This document shows, piece after piece, positions 37,215 to 44,358 of a DNA stretch of 64,000 nt. The position numbers were made by a program, and so were the translations under genes. This DNA comes from Panacibacter ginsenosidivorans (lineage in GTDB: Bacteria; Bacteroidota; Bacteroidia; Chitinophagales; Chitinophagaceae): positions 682,001 to 746,000 of the forward strand of contig NZ_CP042435.1 of assembly GCF_007971225.1 (NCBI RefSeq), written 5' to 3'. Each line of letters starts with the position of its first letter. The first letter of the stretch is position 1. The notes under the pieces were generated by a model, which saw nothing but the letters and a program-made list of their open reading frames with translations, was not told the origin of the DNA and made no database searches.

Positions 37215-37283
37215 TCGGTTGGTGACGACAACAACCGAAAAATACTACTGCTAATTTTTGATCTGTGAGGACACAGACCGATA
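37215..37283. repeat. Paired-hairpin repeat, copy 1
   Basis: A TCGGTTG…CAACCGA hairpin (37215-37238), AAAATACTACTGCTAATTTT, then TCTGTGAGGACACAGA near 37262-37277. It starts 12 nt after the DUF2971 stop and is nearly identical to 39880-39947. Confidence 0.85.
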
Positions 37284-37316
37284 CGAAAATACTAGTAACA
37301 ATAAAATAAGGTATAA

Positions 37317-38150
37317 ATGACAACTTTAGCTTCTTGGGTAACTTATAGTAAGACAGGTGAAAAGCCGGAGCTTCCAAGGGCAATATATATCGTTTCAGAT
37401 AGTCGCATTACTTGGGGTTCTCAATCGGTGCGTTGGGATGCCGGCAGAAAGGTTTTCAATTCGCAAAAGAAGCCACATGTTTTTGGTTATTGCGGTGATG
37501 TTGTTTTTCCAAGTCTTGTGCTTGGTCAAATAATTTCAGCAATAGATAATGAAATTTTATTTGAGAGTCAACAAACCCCTGATGAAAAACACGAGAGCAT
37601 ACTCCATACAATAAAGACCTCATATAAAAAAAGTCATAACAATACAACGATGGACTTCTCAATTGTACATGCGTACAGATCTCATCCTTGGCCTCACACC
37701 GAGTTTTTATTCTGGCATATATCTTATAAGGCAAAGACTAATGAATGGTTTAGTAATAAGGTTGATTTACCAAAAGAAACAGGCATTATTGTTTCACTGG
37801 GCTCCGGAGCACCAAGTGCGGAGAATCACGGAAGAAGTTGGCAAAATTCAGATGTAGGAGGCACCAGTCGATCGTTCTTTTCAGCATTTTGTGATTCGAT
37901 AAGCTCTGGAGATGATAGGCTTTCTGGAGGCACCCCACAGCTAGTTGCATTATATACAAAACTACCTGCAAAAAGTATTGGGATAATTAAGGATAACCGT
38001 TACTTTTTACACGGAATGGAAATTCAGCCTAACCCTATGCTTTCTAATATAGAATGGAAAGATGAATTATTTCGAGATGTCAACCCTTCTACCAATAATT
38101 TAAAACAAGGAGCTAGACCCTTTGTAAAGCCCAAATTGAAAAAGAAATAA
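37317..38150 (+). CDS. Proteasome/HslV-like Ntn hydrolase
   Basis: A 277-aa protein that starts Met-Thr-Thr, so removal of Met would expose Thr2 as an N-terminal nucleophile, as in HslV. All proteasome beta-type catalytic positions can be placed: Thr2, Asp28 (VSDSR), Lys45 (GRKVF), Ser163 in a GSG motif followed by a downstream Ala, and Asp200-x2-Ser203-Gly-Gly (DRLSGG). FGYCGD (56-61) occupies the place of the G-x-x-G loop after the lysine. The ~230-residue core is followed by a basic tail (KPKLKKK). I infer a self-contained Ntn peptidase or amidase. No HslU-like ATPase is adjacent. The start ATG is fixed by the catalytic Thr. Confidence 0.75.
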   Translation: MTTLASWVTYSKTGEKPELPRAIYIVSDSRITWGSQSVRWDAGRKVFNSQKKPHVFGYCGDVVFPSLVLGQIISAIDNEILFESQQTPDEKHESILHTIKTSYKKSHNNTTMDFSIVHAYRSHPWPHTEFLFWHISYKAKTNEWFSNKVDLPKETGIIVSLGSGAPSAENHGRSWQNSDVGGTSRSFFSAFCDSISSGDDRLSGGTPQLVALYTKLPAKSIGIIKDNRYFLHGMEIQPNPMLSNIEWKDELFRDVNPSTNNLKQGARPFVKPKLKKK

Positions 38151-38160
38151 TTTGCTGTTG

Positions 38161-38190
38161 CCACAGAGTTACGCGCAGCGAACTCTGTGG
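38161..38190. repeat. Hairpin CCACAGAGTT/AACTCTGTGG
   Basis: A perfect 10-bp stem with a 10-nt loop, 10 nt after the Ntn hydrolase stop. There is no T-run. A related hairpin follows at 38259. Confidence 0.7.
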
Positions 38191-38258
38191 ACTGGGAATC
38201 TAATTGCTTCACTAGTTTGAAAATAAGCAAACTAAATAATAACTTGTACCAACGAATC

Positions 38259-38284
38259 ACAGAGTTCCTTTCAAGTAACTCTGT
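38259..38284. repeat. Hairpin ACAGAGTT/AACTCTGT
   Basis: An 8-bp stem with a 10-nt loop sharing the stem sequence of the hairpin 98 nt upstream. It lies between the Ntn hydrolase and HNH genes. Confidence 0.6.
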
Positions 38285-38331
38285 AAAAACAAAAAAACGC
38301 GGGGCGTTGGGCGTTATACCAGACAAACACT

Positions 38332-39159
38332 ATGAAAGTCAAAAAAAATCGAGTCAAAATTGACGATGAAATATCTGCACAGGTCTTATATGCCTCAGAC
38401 AGGACTTGTTGTGTTTGCAATGAAAGAGGAAAAGCAATTCAAATACATCATATTGATGAAAATCCAAGTAATAATGAACTATCCAATTTAGCTGTTCTAT
38501 GTTTTCAATGTCATGAGGAGACCCAAATACGGGGAGGTTTCGGGAGAAAGCTTAATGCTGCACAAGTAATGAAATATAGAGAAGAGTGGGTTATTCGAGT
38601 TGAGCAAAGAAGAAAAAGTGTAGATGAGTTGGTTTCTTTAAAAACTATTGAAGGACAAATAGAAAGCAAATCCGCAGAACCTGAAGTTTTCATACAACCT
38701 TATGAAGATGTTTTTGAAGTTAGTGAACACGAAATCAACAGATTTAAGAACTACGTTTATAAAGTTGCAGAAATAAAGAAAACGGTGTTTAAATATGCAA
38801 CACCTGATTTGGACACAGGAATTACAAATGTTGTTAGGCAAACGTATTATGAGATCATTGATTTCTATGAAGAAATTTTAAATGAGCTTGCATCATTTTA
38901 TCCATCTAATCACTTTGATGGCGGAGATTCAAAGAAATATTTTAATAAACTAATTGCAACTCGTTTTCATTGGCATAGACTTAAAGTAGAAACTTATGGT
39001 GTTGGTAATGGGGGGACTATGGTTCATGTGTTTGTTGGTGCAGCTGTAATGAGTGACACTAACGAAATGATTAAAGATATTGTAAGATATCTAGCTGAGT
39101 TTAAGTTTACAATTGATTACAAAAACTGGGAAAATAATTGGGACATAGAAGATGAATAG
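38332..39159 (+). CDS. HNH endonuclease domain protein
   Basis: A 275-aa protein. The N-terminal HNH/zinc module has Cys26/Cys29, the IHHIDENPSNN block (His39-His40, Asn44), and Cys57-x2-Cys60-His61 (LCFQCH), a classic HNH signature of a metal-dependent nuclease. Residues ~90-275 are a mainly helical region with no family I recognise, ending in an acidic tail; it may bind a target or partner. It stands downstream of the Ntn hydrolase with a 181-nt gap of hairpins, so it probably has its own promoter. A defence role is plausible but only inferred. Confidence 0.82.
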   Translation: MKVKKNRVKIDDEISAQVLYASDRTCCVCNERGKAIQIHHIDENPSNNELSNLAVLCFQCHEETQIRGGFGRKLNAAQVMKYREEWVIRVEQRRKSVDELVSLKTIEGQIESKSAEPEVFIQPYEDVFEVSEHEINRFKNYVYKVAEIKKTVFKYATPDLDTGITNVVRQTYYEIIDFYEEILNELASFYPSNHFDGGDSKKYFNKLIATRFHWHRLKVETYGVGNGGTMVHVFVGAAVMSDTNEMIKDIVRYLAEFKFTIDYKNWENNWDIEDE

Positions 39160-39177
39160 TACAAACACTCTTTCGCT

Positions 39178-39229
39178 GCAACATCTTCATAAAAGGTTTT
39201 GTGTGCTGGTTACGAGATGTTGCGTTTTT
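39178..39229 (+). terminator. Possible terminator after the HNH gene
   Basis: GCAACATCT pairs with AGATGTTGC over a 28-nt loop and is followed by GTTTTTT. The long loop lowers confidence. Confidence 0.5.
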
Positions 39230-39280
39230 TGATTTGCAGGATTTTTACTTTATACTTTAATGCTTCATTTATTTCCAACC

Positions 39281-39300
39281 GCACAAGTGAGTGACACGAC
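39281..39300 (-). repeat. B-type repeat arm (right orientation)
   Basis: GCACAAGTGAGTGACACGAC followed by CGGCGATGCCATGAAAAAC, the full outer flank of type B. It lies in the 329-nt gap after the HNH gene; apart from the candidate terminator nothing else is seen there. Confidence 0.85.
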
Positions 39301-39488
39301 CGGCGATGCCATGAAAAACGCTGCCAAGATAATAAATAGCATAAGGCAATCACTGCTCTCCCAAGAATCATTTCATCATTACCGAAAGCTATTGCCGAAA
39401 AAACTGATGAAAGTCATGTTTTAGGCTTATAGCAGTCATAGAATTCAAGGTTGCCCGGGATGAAATTTGCATTATAAAATTCAAGTTT

Positions 39489-39866
39489 ATGCGAGAAGCA
39501 CTATCACCCTTATACAGAGATCACAATGGTATACCGCTGATAAACCAGGTAAATATTCAACATAAGAACTATATCTCTACATTCATTAACTGGTGCGAAC
39601 GACAGGAAAAAAACAAGATGTTCTGGCAAGGTCTGGCTTATATGGGTATTATAGGTATGACGCTTCCCTTAACCTTAGCTTCAATTCTATTTTTAGGGGG
39701 TGCTAATTTTAGTTTGATCATAATCGCGGCTGTTGTAAACGTTCCGGTACTGGCATTGAATTTAGCTGCTCAACGTACAAAAGTTACTTTACCGCCGTTC
39801 TTTTTTGCGTTACTGGTAGATGTAGCAATCGTGCTATATAGTTTTGCATATTTCTTATATCATTGA
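39489..39866 (+). CDS. Hypothetical small membrane protein (125 aa)
   Basis: Not recognised. The first ~40 residues are soluble (with HNGIPLINQVNIQHKNYIS). Three hydrophobic helices follow (about 47-68, 71-92, 103-123) with a short charged loop between the second and third. It starts at ATG 39489 and ends 13 nt before the second copy of the paired-hairpin repeat. It could be an independent gene or the last member of the accessory patch. Confidence 0.6.
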   Translation: MREALSPLYRDHNGIPLINQVNIQHKNYISTFINWCERQEKNKMFWQGLAYMGIIGMTLPLTLASILFLGGANFSLIIIAAVVNVPVLALNLAAQRTKVTLPPFFFALLVDVAIVLYSFAYFLYH

Positions 39867-39879
39867 GTTTATTTTTCTA

Positions 39880-39947
39880 TCGGTTGATGTCCTTACCAAC
39901 CGAAAAATACTACTTCTAATTTCGGTCTGTGAGGACACAGACCGATA
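39880..39947. repeat. Paired-hairpin repeat, copy 2
   Basis: TCGGTTG…CAACCGA (39880-39903), AAAATACTACTTCTAATTTC, then GTCTGTGAGGACACAGAC. It is a direct copy of 37215-37283. The two copies bracket the Ntn, HNH and membrane protein genes. Confidence 0.85.
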
Positions 39948-39984
39948 GATGCAACGGTTTCTATGCCGCCATAAAAAACAAAAC

Positions 39985-40004
39985 GTACAAGTGAGTGACA
40001 CAAC
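39985..40004 (-). repeat. B-type repeat arm (right orientation)
   Basis: GTACAAGTGAGTGACACAAC followed by CGGCGATGCCATGAAAAAC, before the 2-epimerase gene. Confidence 0.9.
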
Positions 40005-40161
40005 CGGCGATGCCATGAAAAACCACTGCTTGCCAACAAAAACTTGCCGCAAACCGTCCTTTCTTTAAATCTTCATGTGCTTTTAAGTTGTTTTTCGTTG
40101 ATTGCCTGTAATTTGGGGCATCGAAAGAAACCGGCAACGCTTATTTAGAAAAACCAATTTC

Positions 40162-41238
40162 ATGAAAATTATTACTGTAGTAGGCGCAAGACCGCAGTTT
40201 GTAAAAGCCGCCGTGGTATCGAGGGCTTTGCAGCATCATGGCGGCATGCAGGAGCTGATCGTGCACACCGGGCAGCACTACGATAATAATATGAGCGATA
40301 TTTTTTTTGAGGAGATGCAGATACCGCAACCGGCATATAACCTGGAAATAAAAGAATCGCTGCATGGCATGATGACGGCGCGGATGATGATGGGCATTGA
40401 AAAAATTCTGCTGGATGAAAAACCCAATGCAGTACTGGTTTACGGCGATACGAACAGTACGATGGCGGCATCGCTGGCGGCCGCGAAACTGCATATTCCG
40501 GTGGCGCATGTGGAAGCAGGACTGAGAAGTTTTAATATGCAGATGCCGGAAGAGATCAACAGGATCGTTACAGATAAAGTGAGCAATTTGTTGTTTTGCC
40601 CTACACAGACTGCTGTTGATAATTTGCAGGCAGAAGGTTATACACAATCATTTTACCATATTCATTTAACGGGTGATGTAATGTATGATGCTGCATTGTT
40701 TTATTTTGAACGATCTGCACCACGCATTATAGAACAACTGCAATTGCAGGATAAGCAATTTATACTGGCAACGATACACCGGGCAGAGAATACCAAAAAT
40801 ATTCTGCATCTTGTTTCTATTGTAGAAGCGTTGAATGAATTGAATAAGCAGCAACAGGTTGTGGTGCCGTTGCATCCAAGAACATCGAAACTGATTGGGC
40901 AACTGAGTGTAAAGCCTTTGTTTACGATCATTGAGCCTGTTGGTTATTTTGATATGCTTCAATTGCTGCACAATTGTTCGCTGGTAATTACAGACAGTGG
41001 GGGTTTGCAGAAAGAAGCATACTTCTTTAAAAAATTCTGCGTTATTATGAGGGAACAAACCGAATGGAAGGAATTGACAGAGCACGGCTTTGCAACGATT
41101 GCAGGGAGTAATAAAGAACAGATTATATTACAGTCACAAAATTTTATCAGCAACCATTTTACCAGTGATATTGCATTGTACGGCGATGGTAATGCAGGTG
41201 AGAAAATTGCCAACATCCTGGAAAATTATTTGAACTAA
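40162..41238 (+). CDS. wecB: Non-hydrolysing UDP-N-acetylglucosamine 2-epimerase family enzyme
   Basis: Interconverts UDP-GlcNAc and UDP-ManNAc, or, if it is WbpI-like, acts on the 2,3-diacetamido-uronate. 358 aa. Family motifs: VVGARPQFVKAA, VYGDTNSTMAASLAAAKL, HVEAGLRSFNMQMPEEINR, ATIHRAENT and ITDSGGLQKEAYFF. I chose ATG 40162 because it begins at the Rossmann strand; 20 upstream residues from another ATG are not conserved. The glycosyltransferase gene starts 2 nt after its stop. With wlbA and wlbB nearby, a WbpI-type role is as likely as WecB. Confidence 0.88.
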   Translation: MKIITVVGARPQFVKAAVVSRALQHHGGMQELIVHTGQHYDNNMSDIFFEEMQIPQPAYNLEIKESLHGMMTARMMMGIEKILLDEKPNAVLVYGDTNSTMAASLAAAKLHIPVAHVEAGLRSFNMQMPEEINRIVTDKVSNLLFCPTQTAVDNLQAEGYTQSFYHIHLTGDVMYDAALFYFERSAPRIIEQLQLQDKQFILATIHRAENTKNILHLVSIVEALNELNKQQQVVVPLHPRTSKLIGQLSVKPLFTIIEPVGYFDMLQLLHNCSLVITDSGGLQKEAYFFKKFCVIMREQTEWKELTEHGFATIAGSNKEQIILQSQNFISNHFTSDIALYGDGNAGEKIANILENYLN

Positions 41239-41240
41239 CT

Positions 41241-42440
41241 GTGCGCATTGTAATACTTACACAATATTATCCCCCGGAGACAGGAGCACCACAAAACAGG
41301 CTGTCGAGCCTTGCAGGTTATCTGGCTTCTTATGGCAATGATGTAGAGATATTAACCGCAATGCCAAGCTACCCAAAGAGCGAAATATTTGACGGGTATA
41401 AAGGGAAAAAATATTATAAAGAAACCATTGCAAATATTCCTGTCCACCGCTCTTCTATTTATGTAAGTAAGAAAGGGGGCATTACAAGAAGATTGAGTAA
41501 TTATTTTTCATTTTGTTTTAGTTCTTATTACAGCGCTGCAAAAAGATTACAACCTGCAGATATTATTATTTGTGAATCACCACCATTGTTTCTTGGAATA
41601 ACAGCAGTATTATTAAAACGCAAGTGGAAATGTAAATTGGTGTTCAATGTGTCTGACCTGTGGCCCGAGAGTGCTGAAAAGATGGGCATTATCAAAAACA
41701 AATTTGTTATTAACCGTTCTTATAAACTTGCCAACTGGATCTATAAGAATGCAGATCTTGTAAGCGGGCAAACAAAGGGAATTGTTGCCGCCATAAAAGC
41801 AATGCAGCCACAACAAAAATTATTCTGGTTTCCTAATGGTGTTGACCTGCACAAACTCAATAATCATAACGGAACAGTAAAGAGCAATAATAATTTTTCT
41901 TTGTTGTATGCAGGCATTATTGGTCATGCGCAAGGTTTGGAAGTAATATTACATGCAGCCAATAAACTAAAAGATAAAACAGATATTCATTTTCATATCA
42001 TCGGTGATGGACCGGTAAAAAATTCATTGCTTGAATTACAGAAAGGATTACAGCTAAATAATATTACATTCATCAGTAATCAACCATCAGAAAAAGTAAT
42101 GGAATGGCTGCATCAATGCGATGCATATATTGTTCCGCTTCGTAAACTTGATCTGTTCAAAGGTGCTATTCCTTCCAAATTATTTGAGCCTTTAGGAATA
42201 GGCAAACCCATTTTACTCGGTGTTGAAGGAGAAGCAAAAGAATTATTTATTGACGAAGCAAAAGGCGGATTATTCTTCGAACCTGAAAATTCAGAACAGC
42301 TTTCTGATTCTATCATACAATTATACAACGACCGGAAATTGGCAACTGACTTAGGTTTCAGCGGACAAGCTTATGTAAATAATTATTTCCGCAGAGATAA
42401 AATCGCAGAAGCATTCTGGAAAGAATTACAAGCCTTATAG
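41241..42440 (+). CDS. Glycosyltransferase family 4 (WbuB-like)
   Basis: A 399-aa GT-B glycosyltransferase. The N-terminal domain opens RIVILTQYYPPETGAPQNRL, has FNVSDLWPESAEKMG and a short basic hydrophobic region typical of membrane association. The C-terminal domain has LLYAGIIGHAQGLEVIL, IIGDGPVKNSL and the donor-binding KLFEPLGIGKPILLGVEGEAKE. This matches the WbuB group that transfers amino sugars (e.g. L-FucNAc) onto lipid-linked O-antigen. It uses a GTG start 2 nt after the epimerase stop, so the two are translationally coupled. Confidence 0.88.
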   Translation: MRIVILTQYYPPETGAPQNRLSSLAGYLASYGNDVEILTAMPSYPKSEIFDGYKGKKYYKETIANIPVHRSSIYVSKKGGITRRLSNYFSFCFSSYYSAAKRLQPADIIICESPPLFLGITAVLLKRKWKCKLVFNVSDLWPESAEKMGIIKNKFVINRSYKLANWIYKNADLVSGQTKGIVAAIKAMQPQQKLFWFPNGVDLHKLNNHNGTVKSNNNFSLLYAGIIGHAQGLEVILHAANKLKDKTDIHFHIIGDGPVKNSLLELQKGLQLNNITFISNQPSEKVMEWLHQCDAYIVPLRKLDLFKGAIPSKLFEPLGIGKPILLGVEGEAKELFIDEAKGGLFFEPENSEQLSDSIIQLYNDRKLATDLGFSGQAYVNNYFRRDKIAEAFWKELQAL

Positions 42441-42473
42441 TGAACAGTTAACAATGAACAGTGAACAATTGTT

Positions 42474-42505
42474 TTGACTTTTGAATTTTGAATTTTTACT
42501 TTTGG
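42474..42505 (+). promoter_or_regulatory. Candidate promoter of the wlbB-like gene
   Basis: TTTG (42474-42477), a 20-nt spacer, and TACTTTTG (42498-42505) fit the Bacteroidota TTTG/TAnnTTTG promoter. The ATG is 20 nt downstream. AT-rich TTTTGAATTTTGAA repeats in the spacer could make it a chance match. Confidence 0.45.
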
Positions 42506-42525
42506 CTCTCACATAATTTCCAAAC

Positions 42526-43104
42526 ATGAGTGCAGACTTTTTCGCACACCCCACCGCAGTTATAGATGAAGGCGCTGAAATAGGCAATGGCACACGCATC
42601 TGGCATTTCTCTCATGTTATGAAAGATGCAAAGATTGGTAACAACTGCAATATTGGTCAGAATGTTGTTATCTCTCCCGGCGTTGTGCTTGGCAATAATG
42701 TAAAGGTGCAGAACAATGTTTCGTTGTACACCGGCGTAACCTGCGATGATGATGTTTTCCTTGGTCCTTCATGCGTTTTCACGAATGTTATCAATCCCCG
42801 GAGTGCCATTGTGCGCAAACATGAGTATATGCAAACACATGTGGGCAAAGGCGCAACAATTGGCGCGAATGCAACTATTGTTTGTGGTCATGATATTGGT
42901 GCGTATGCTTTTATTGGTGCAGGTGCGGTTGTTACAAAAACTGTAGCGCCTTATGCGTTGGTCGTTGGCAATCCTTCCAAACAAACCGGTTGGATGAGCG
43001 AGTATGGGCACAAACTTTCTTTTGATGAGGATGGTTTTGCTTTTTGCAAAGAGAGTAATGAAAAGTATCAATTGAAAGAGGGTATTGTAAATAAGGTTTT
43101 ATGA
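42526..43104 (+). CDS. UDP-2-acetamido-3-amino-glucuronate N-acetyltransferase (WlbB/WbpD-like)
   Basis: A 192-aa left-handed beta-helix acyltransferase. Hexapeptide repeats run from IGNGTRIWHFSHVMKDAKIG through IGANATIVCGHDIGAYAFIGAGAVVTK. The segments FTNVINPRSAIVRKHEYMQTHVGKGATIG and VVGNPSKQTGWMS match WlbB/WbpD, which acetylates the 3-amino group of UDP-GlcNAc3NA on the way to UDP-GlcNAc(3NAc)A. Its stop codon TGA lies inside the outer flank (ATGAGCCCGGC) of an A-type repeat. The wlbA-like dehydrogenase lies downstream, as expected of the pathway. Confidence 0.9.
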   Translation: MSADFFAHPTAVIDEGAEIGNGTRIWHFSHVMKDAKIGNNCNIGQNVVISPGVVLGNNVKVQNNVSLYTGVTCDDDVFLGPSCVFTNVINPRSAIVRKHEYMQTHVGKGATIGANATIVCGHDIGAYAFIGAGAVVTKTVAPYALVVGNPSKQTGWMSEYGHKLSFDEDGFAFCKESNEKYQLKEGIVNKVL

Positions 43105-43134
43105 GCCCGGCATTTGCATTTCATAGCATCACCT

Positions 43135-43154
43135 CTTGCGTCGCACTCTTGTAC
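43135..43154 (+). repeat. A-type repeat arm (left orientation)
   Basis: CTTGCGTCGCACTCTTGTAC, 31 nt after the wlbB-like stop, with the outer flank starting in the stop codon itself. The inward-facing partner arm (B) is at 44308, beyond the wlbA gene. Confidence 0.9.
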
Positions 43155-43212
43155 TATTGAACTTTATGCAACATATCCTACAATATCTTTACTTTGCGTC
43201 TTCGCGTTTCAA

Positions 43213-43247
43213 TACTGGTCAGACGGCTCTAAGCCGTCAGACCAGTA
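43213..43247. repeat. 16-bp hairpin before the wlbA-like gene
   Basis: TACTGGTCAGACGGCT and AGCCGTCAGACCAGTA pair with a single A-A mismatch around a 3-nt loop. It lies 30 nt before the start codon. Possible terminator or attenuator, without a T-run. Confidence 0.6.
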
Positions 43248-43277
43248 ACTTCAAAGATTCATAAACTCGCTATATAA

Positions 43278-44288
43278 ATGGAGCCTGTAAAATTTGCAGT
43301 AGTTGGTTGCGGACATATTGGAAAGCGTCATGCAGAAATGATTCAAAGAAATGAAGAAGCAGAGCTTGTCGCATTAATTGACGTAAAAGATAAAACTGCA
43401 TTGAATATTGATAATAATATTCCTTTCTTTCAAAGTCTTGAAAGTTTTTTACAATCAGGCATTGATGCTGATGTTATCAATATTGCCACACCAAACGGAT
43501 TGCATGCAACGCAAGCCTTGCAAAGTTTACAAGCCAATAAACATGTGGTAATAGAGAAACCTATTGCACTTACCAAAGCAGATGCAGAGAAAATTATCTT
43601 TAAGGCGTTACATGTACATAAACATGTGTTTGCTGTAATGCAGAACCGTTACTCCCCTCCTTCTGCATGGATAAAAGAACTAATTGACAGTGGCAAACTT
43701 GGTAAGATCTTCATGGTACAACTTAACTGCTACTGGAACCGTGATGCACGTTATTACAAAGGCGATACATGGCATGGCACCAAAGAACAGGATGGCGGCA
43801 CACTCTTTACACAGTTCTCTCACTTCATAGATATTTTATATTGGCTGTTTGGTGATATAGAAAATATTCAATCAAGATTACACTCATTCAATCATCAATC
43901 ATTAACCGCATTTGAAGACAGTGGTACTGTTACCTTTGATCTTTGTAGCGGTGGCTCAGGTTCGCTAAATTTTTCTACTTCTGTGTGGGATAAGAATATG
44001 GAAAGCAGCATCACCATCATTGCAGAAAATGGCAGTATAAAAATTGGCGGTCAGTATATGGATAAGATTGAATATTGTCATGTAAAAGATTATACAGTTC
44101 CTGAGCTTTCACCAACTAATCCCGGTAATGATTATGGCGCTTATAAAGGCTCCGCGGCGAACCACAATTTTATTATTCAGAATGTAATTGATGTAATTCG
44201 TTCAAGATCTACTATTACAACTAATGCATTGGAAGGCTTGAAAGTGGTAGATATTATAGAACGGATTTATGCTGCGGGAAAGAAGTAG
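43278..44288 (+). CDS. UDP-N-acetylglucosaminuronate 3-dehydrogenase (WlbA/WbpB-like)
   Basis: A 336-aa Gfo/Idh/MocA oxidoreductase. NAD loop VVGCGHIGKRHAE, the EKP motif in HVVIEKPIAL, and the substrate-site signature QLNCYWNRDARYYKG ... DGGTLFTQFSHFIDILYW, which is specific to the WlbA/WbpB group. It oxidises C3 of UDP-GlcNAcA in the 2,3-diacetamido-2,3-dideoxyuronic acid pathway. The wlbB-like gene is directly upstream. A close paralogue lies convergent to it at 44359. The partner aminotransferase (WbpE) and C6 dehydrogenase (WbpA) are not in this window. Confidence 0.9.
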   Translation: MEPVKFAVVGCGHIGKRHAEMIQRNEEAELVALIDVKDKTALNIDNNIPFFQSLESFLQSGIDADVINIATPNGLHATQALQSLQANKHVVIEKPIALTKADAEKIIFKALHVHKHVFAVMQNRYSPPSAWIKELIDSGKLGKIFMVQLNCYWNRDARYYKGDTWHGTKEQDGGTLFTQFSHFIDILYWLFGDIENIQSRLHSFNHQSLTAFEDSGTVTFDLCSGGSGSLNFSTSVWDKNMESSITIIAENGSIKIGGQYMDKIEYCHVKDYTVPELSPTNPGNDYGAYKGSAANHNFIIQNVIDVIRSRSTITTNALEGLKVVDIIERIYAAGKK

Positions 44289-44307
44289 CTGCAATGAAAA
44301 ACAGAAA

Positions 44308-44327
44308 GTACAATTGAGTGACACAAC
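44308..44327 (-). repeat. B-type repeat arm (right orientation)
   Basis: GTACAATTGAGTGACACAAC followed by AGGCGACGCCAT. It sits in the 70-nt gap between the two convergent wlbA paralogues, 32 nt from the stop of the minus-strand copy. Confidence 0.88.
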
Positions 44328-44358
44328 AGGCGACGCCATTTATTCTTTAGGTGGCTAA

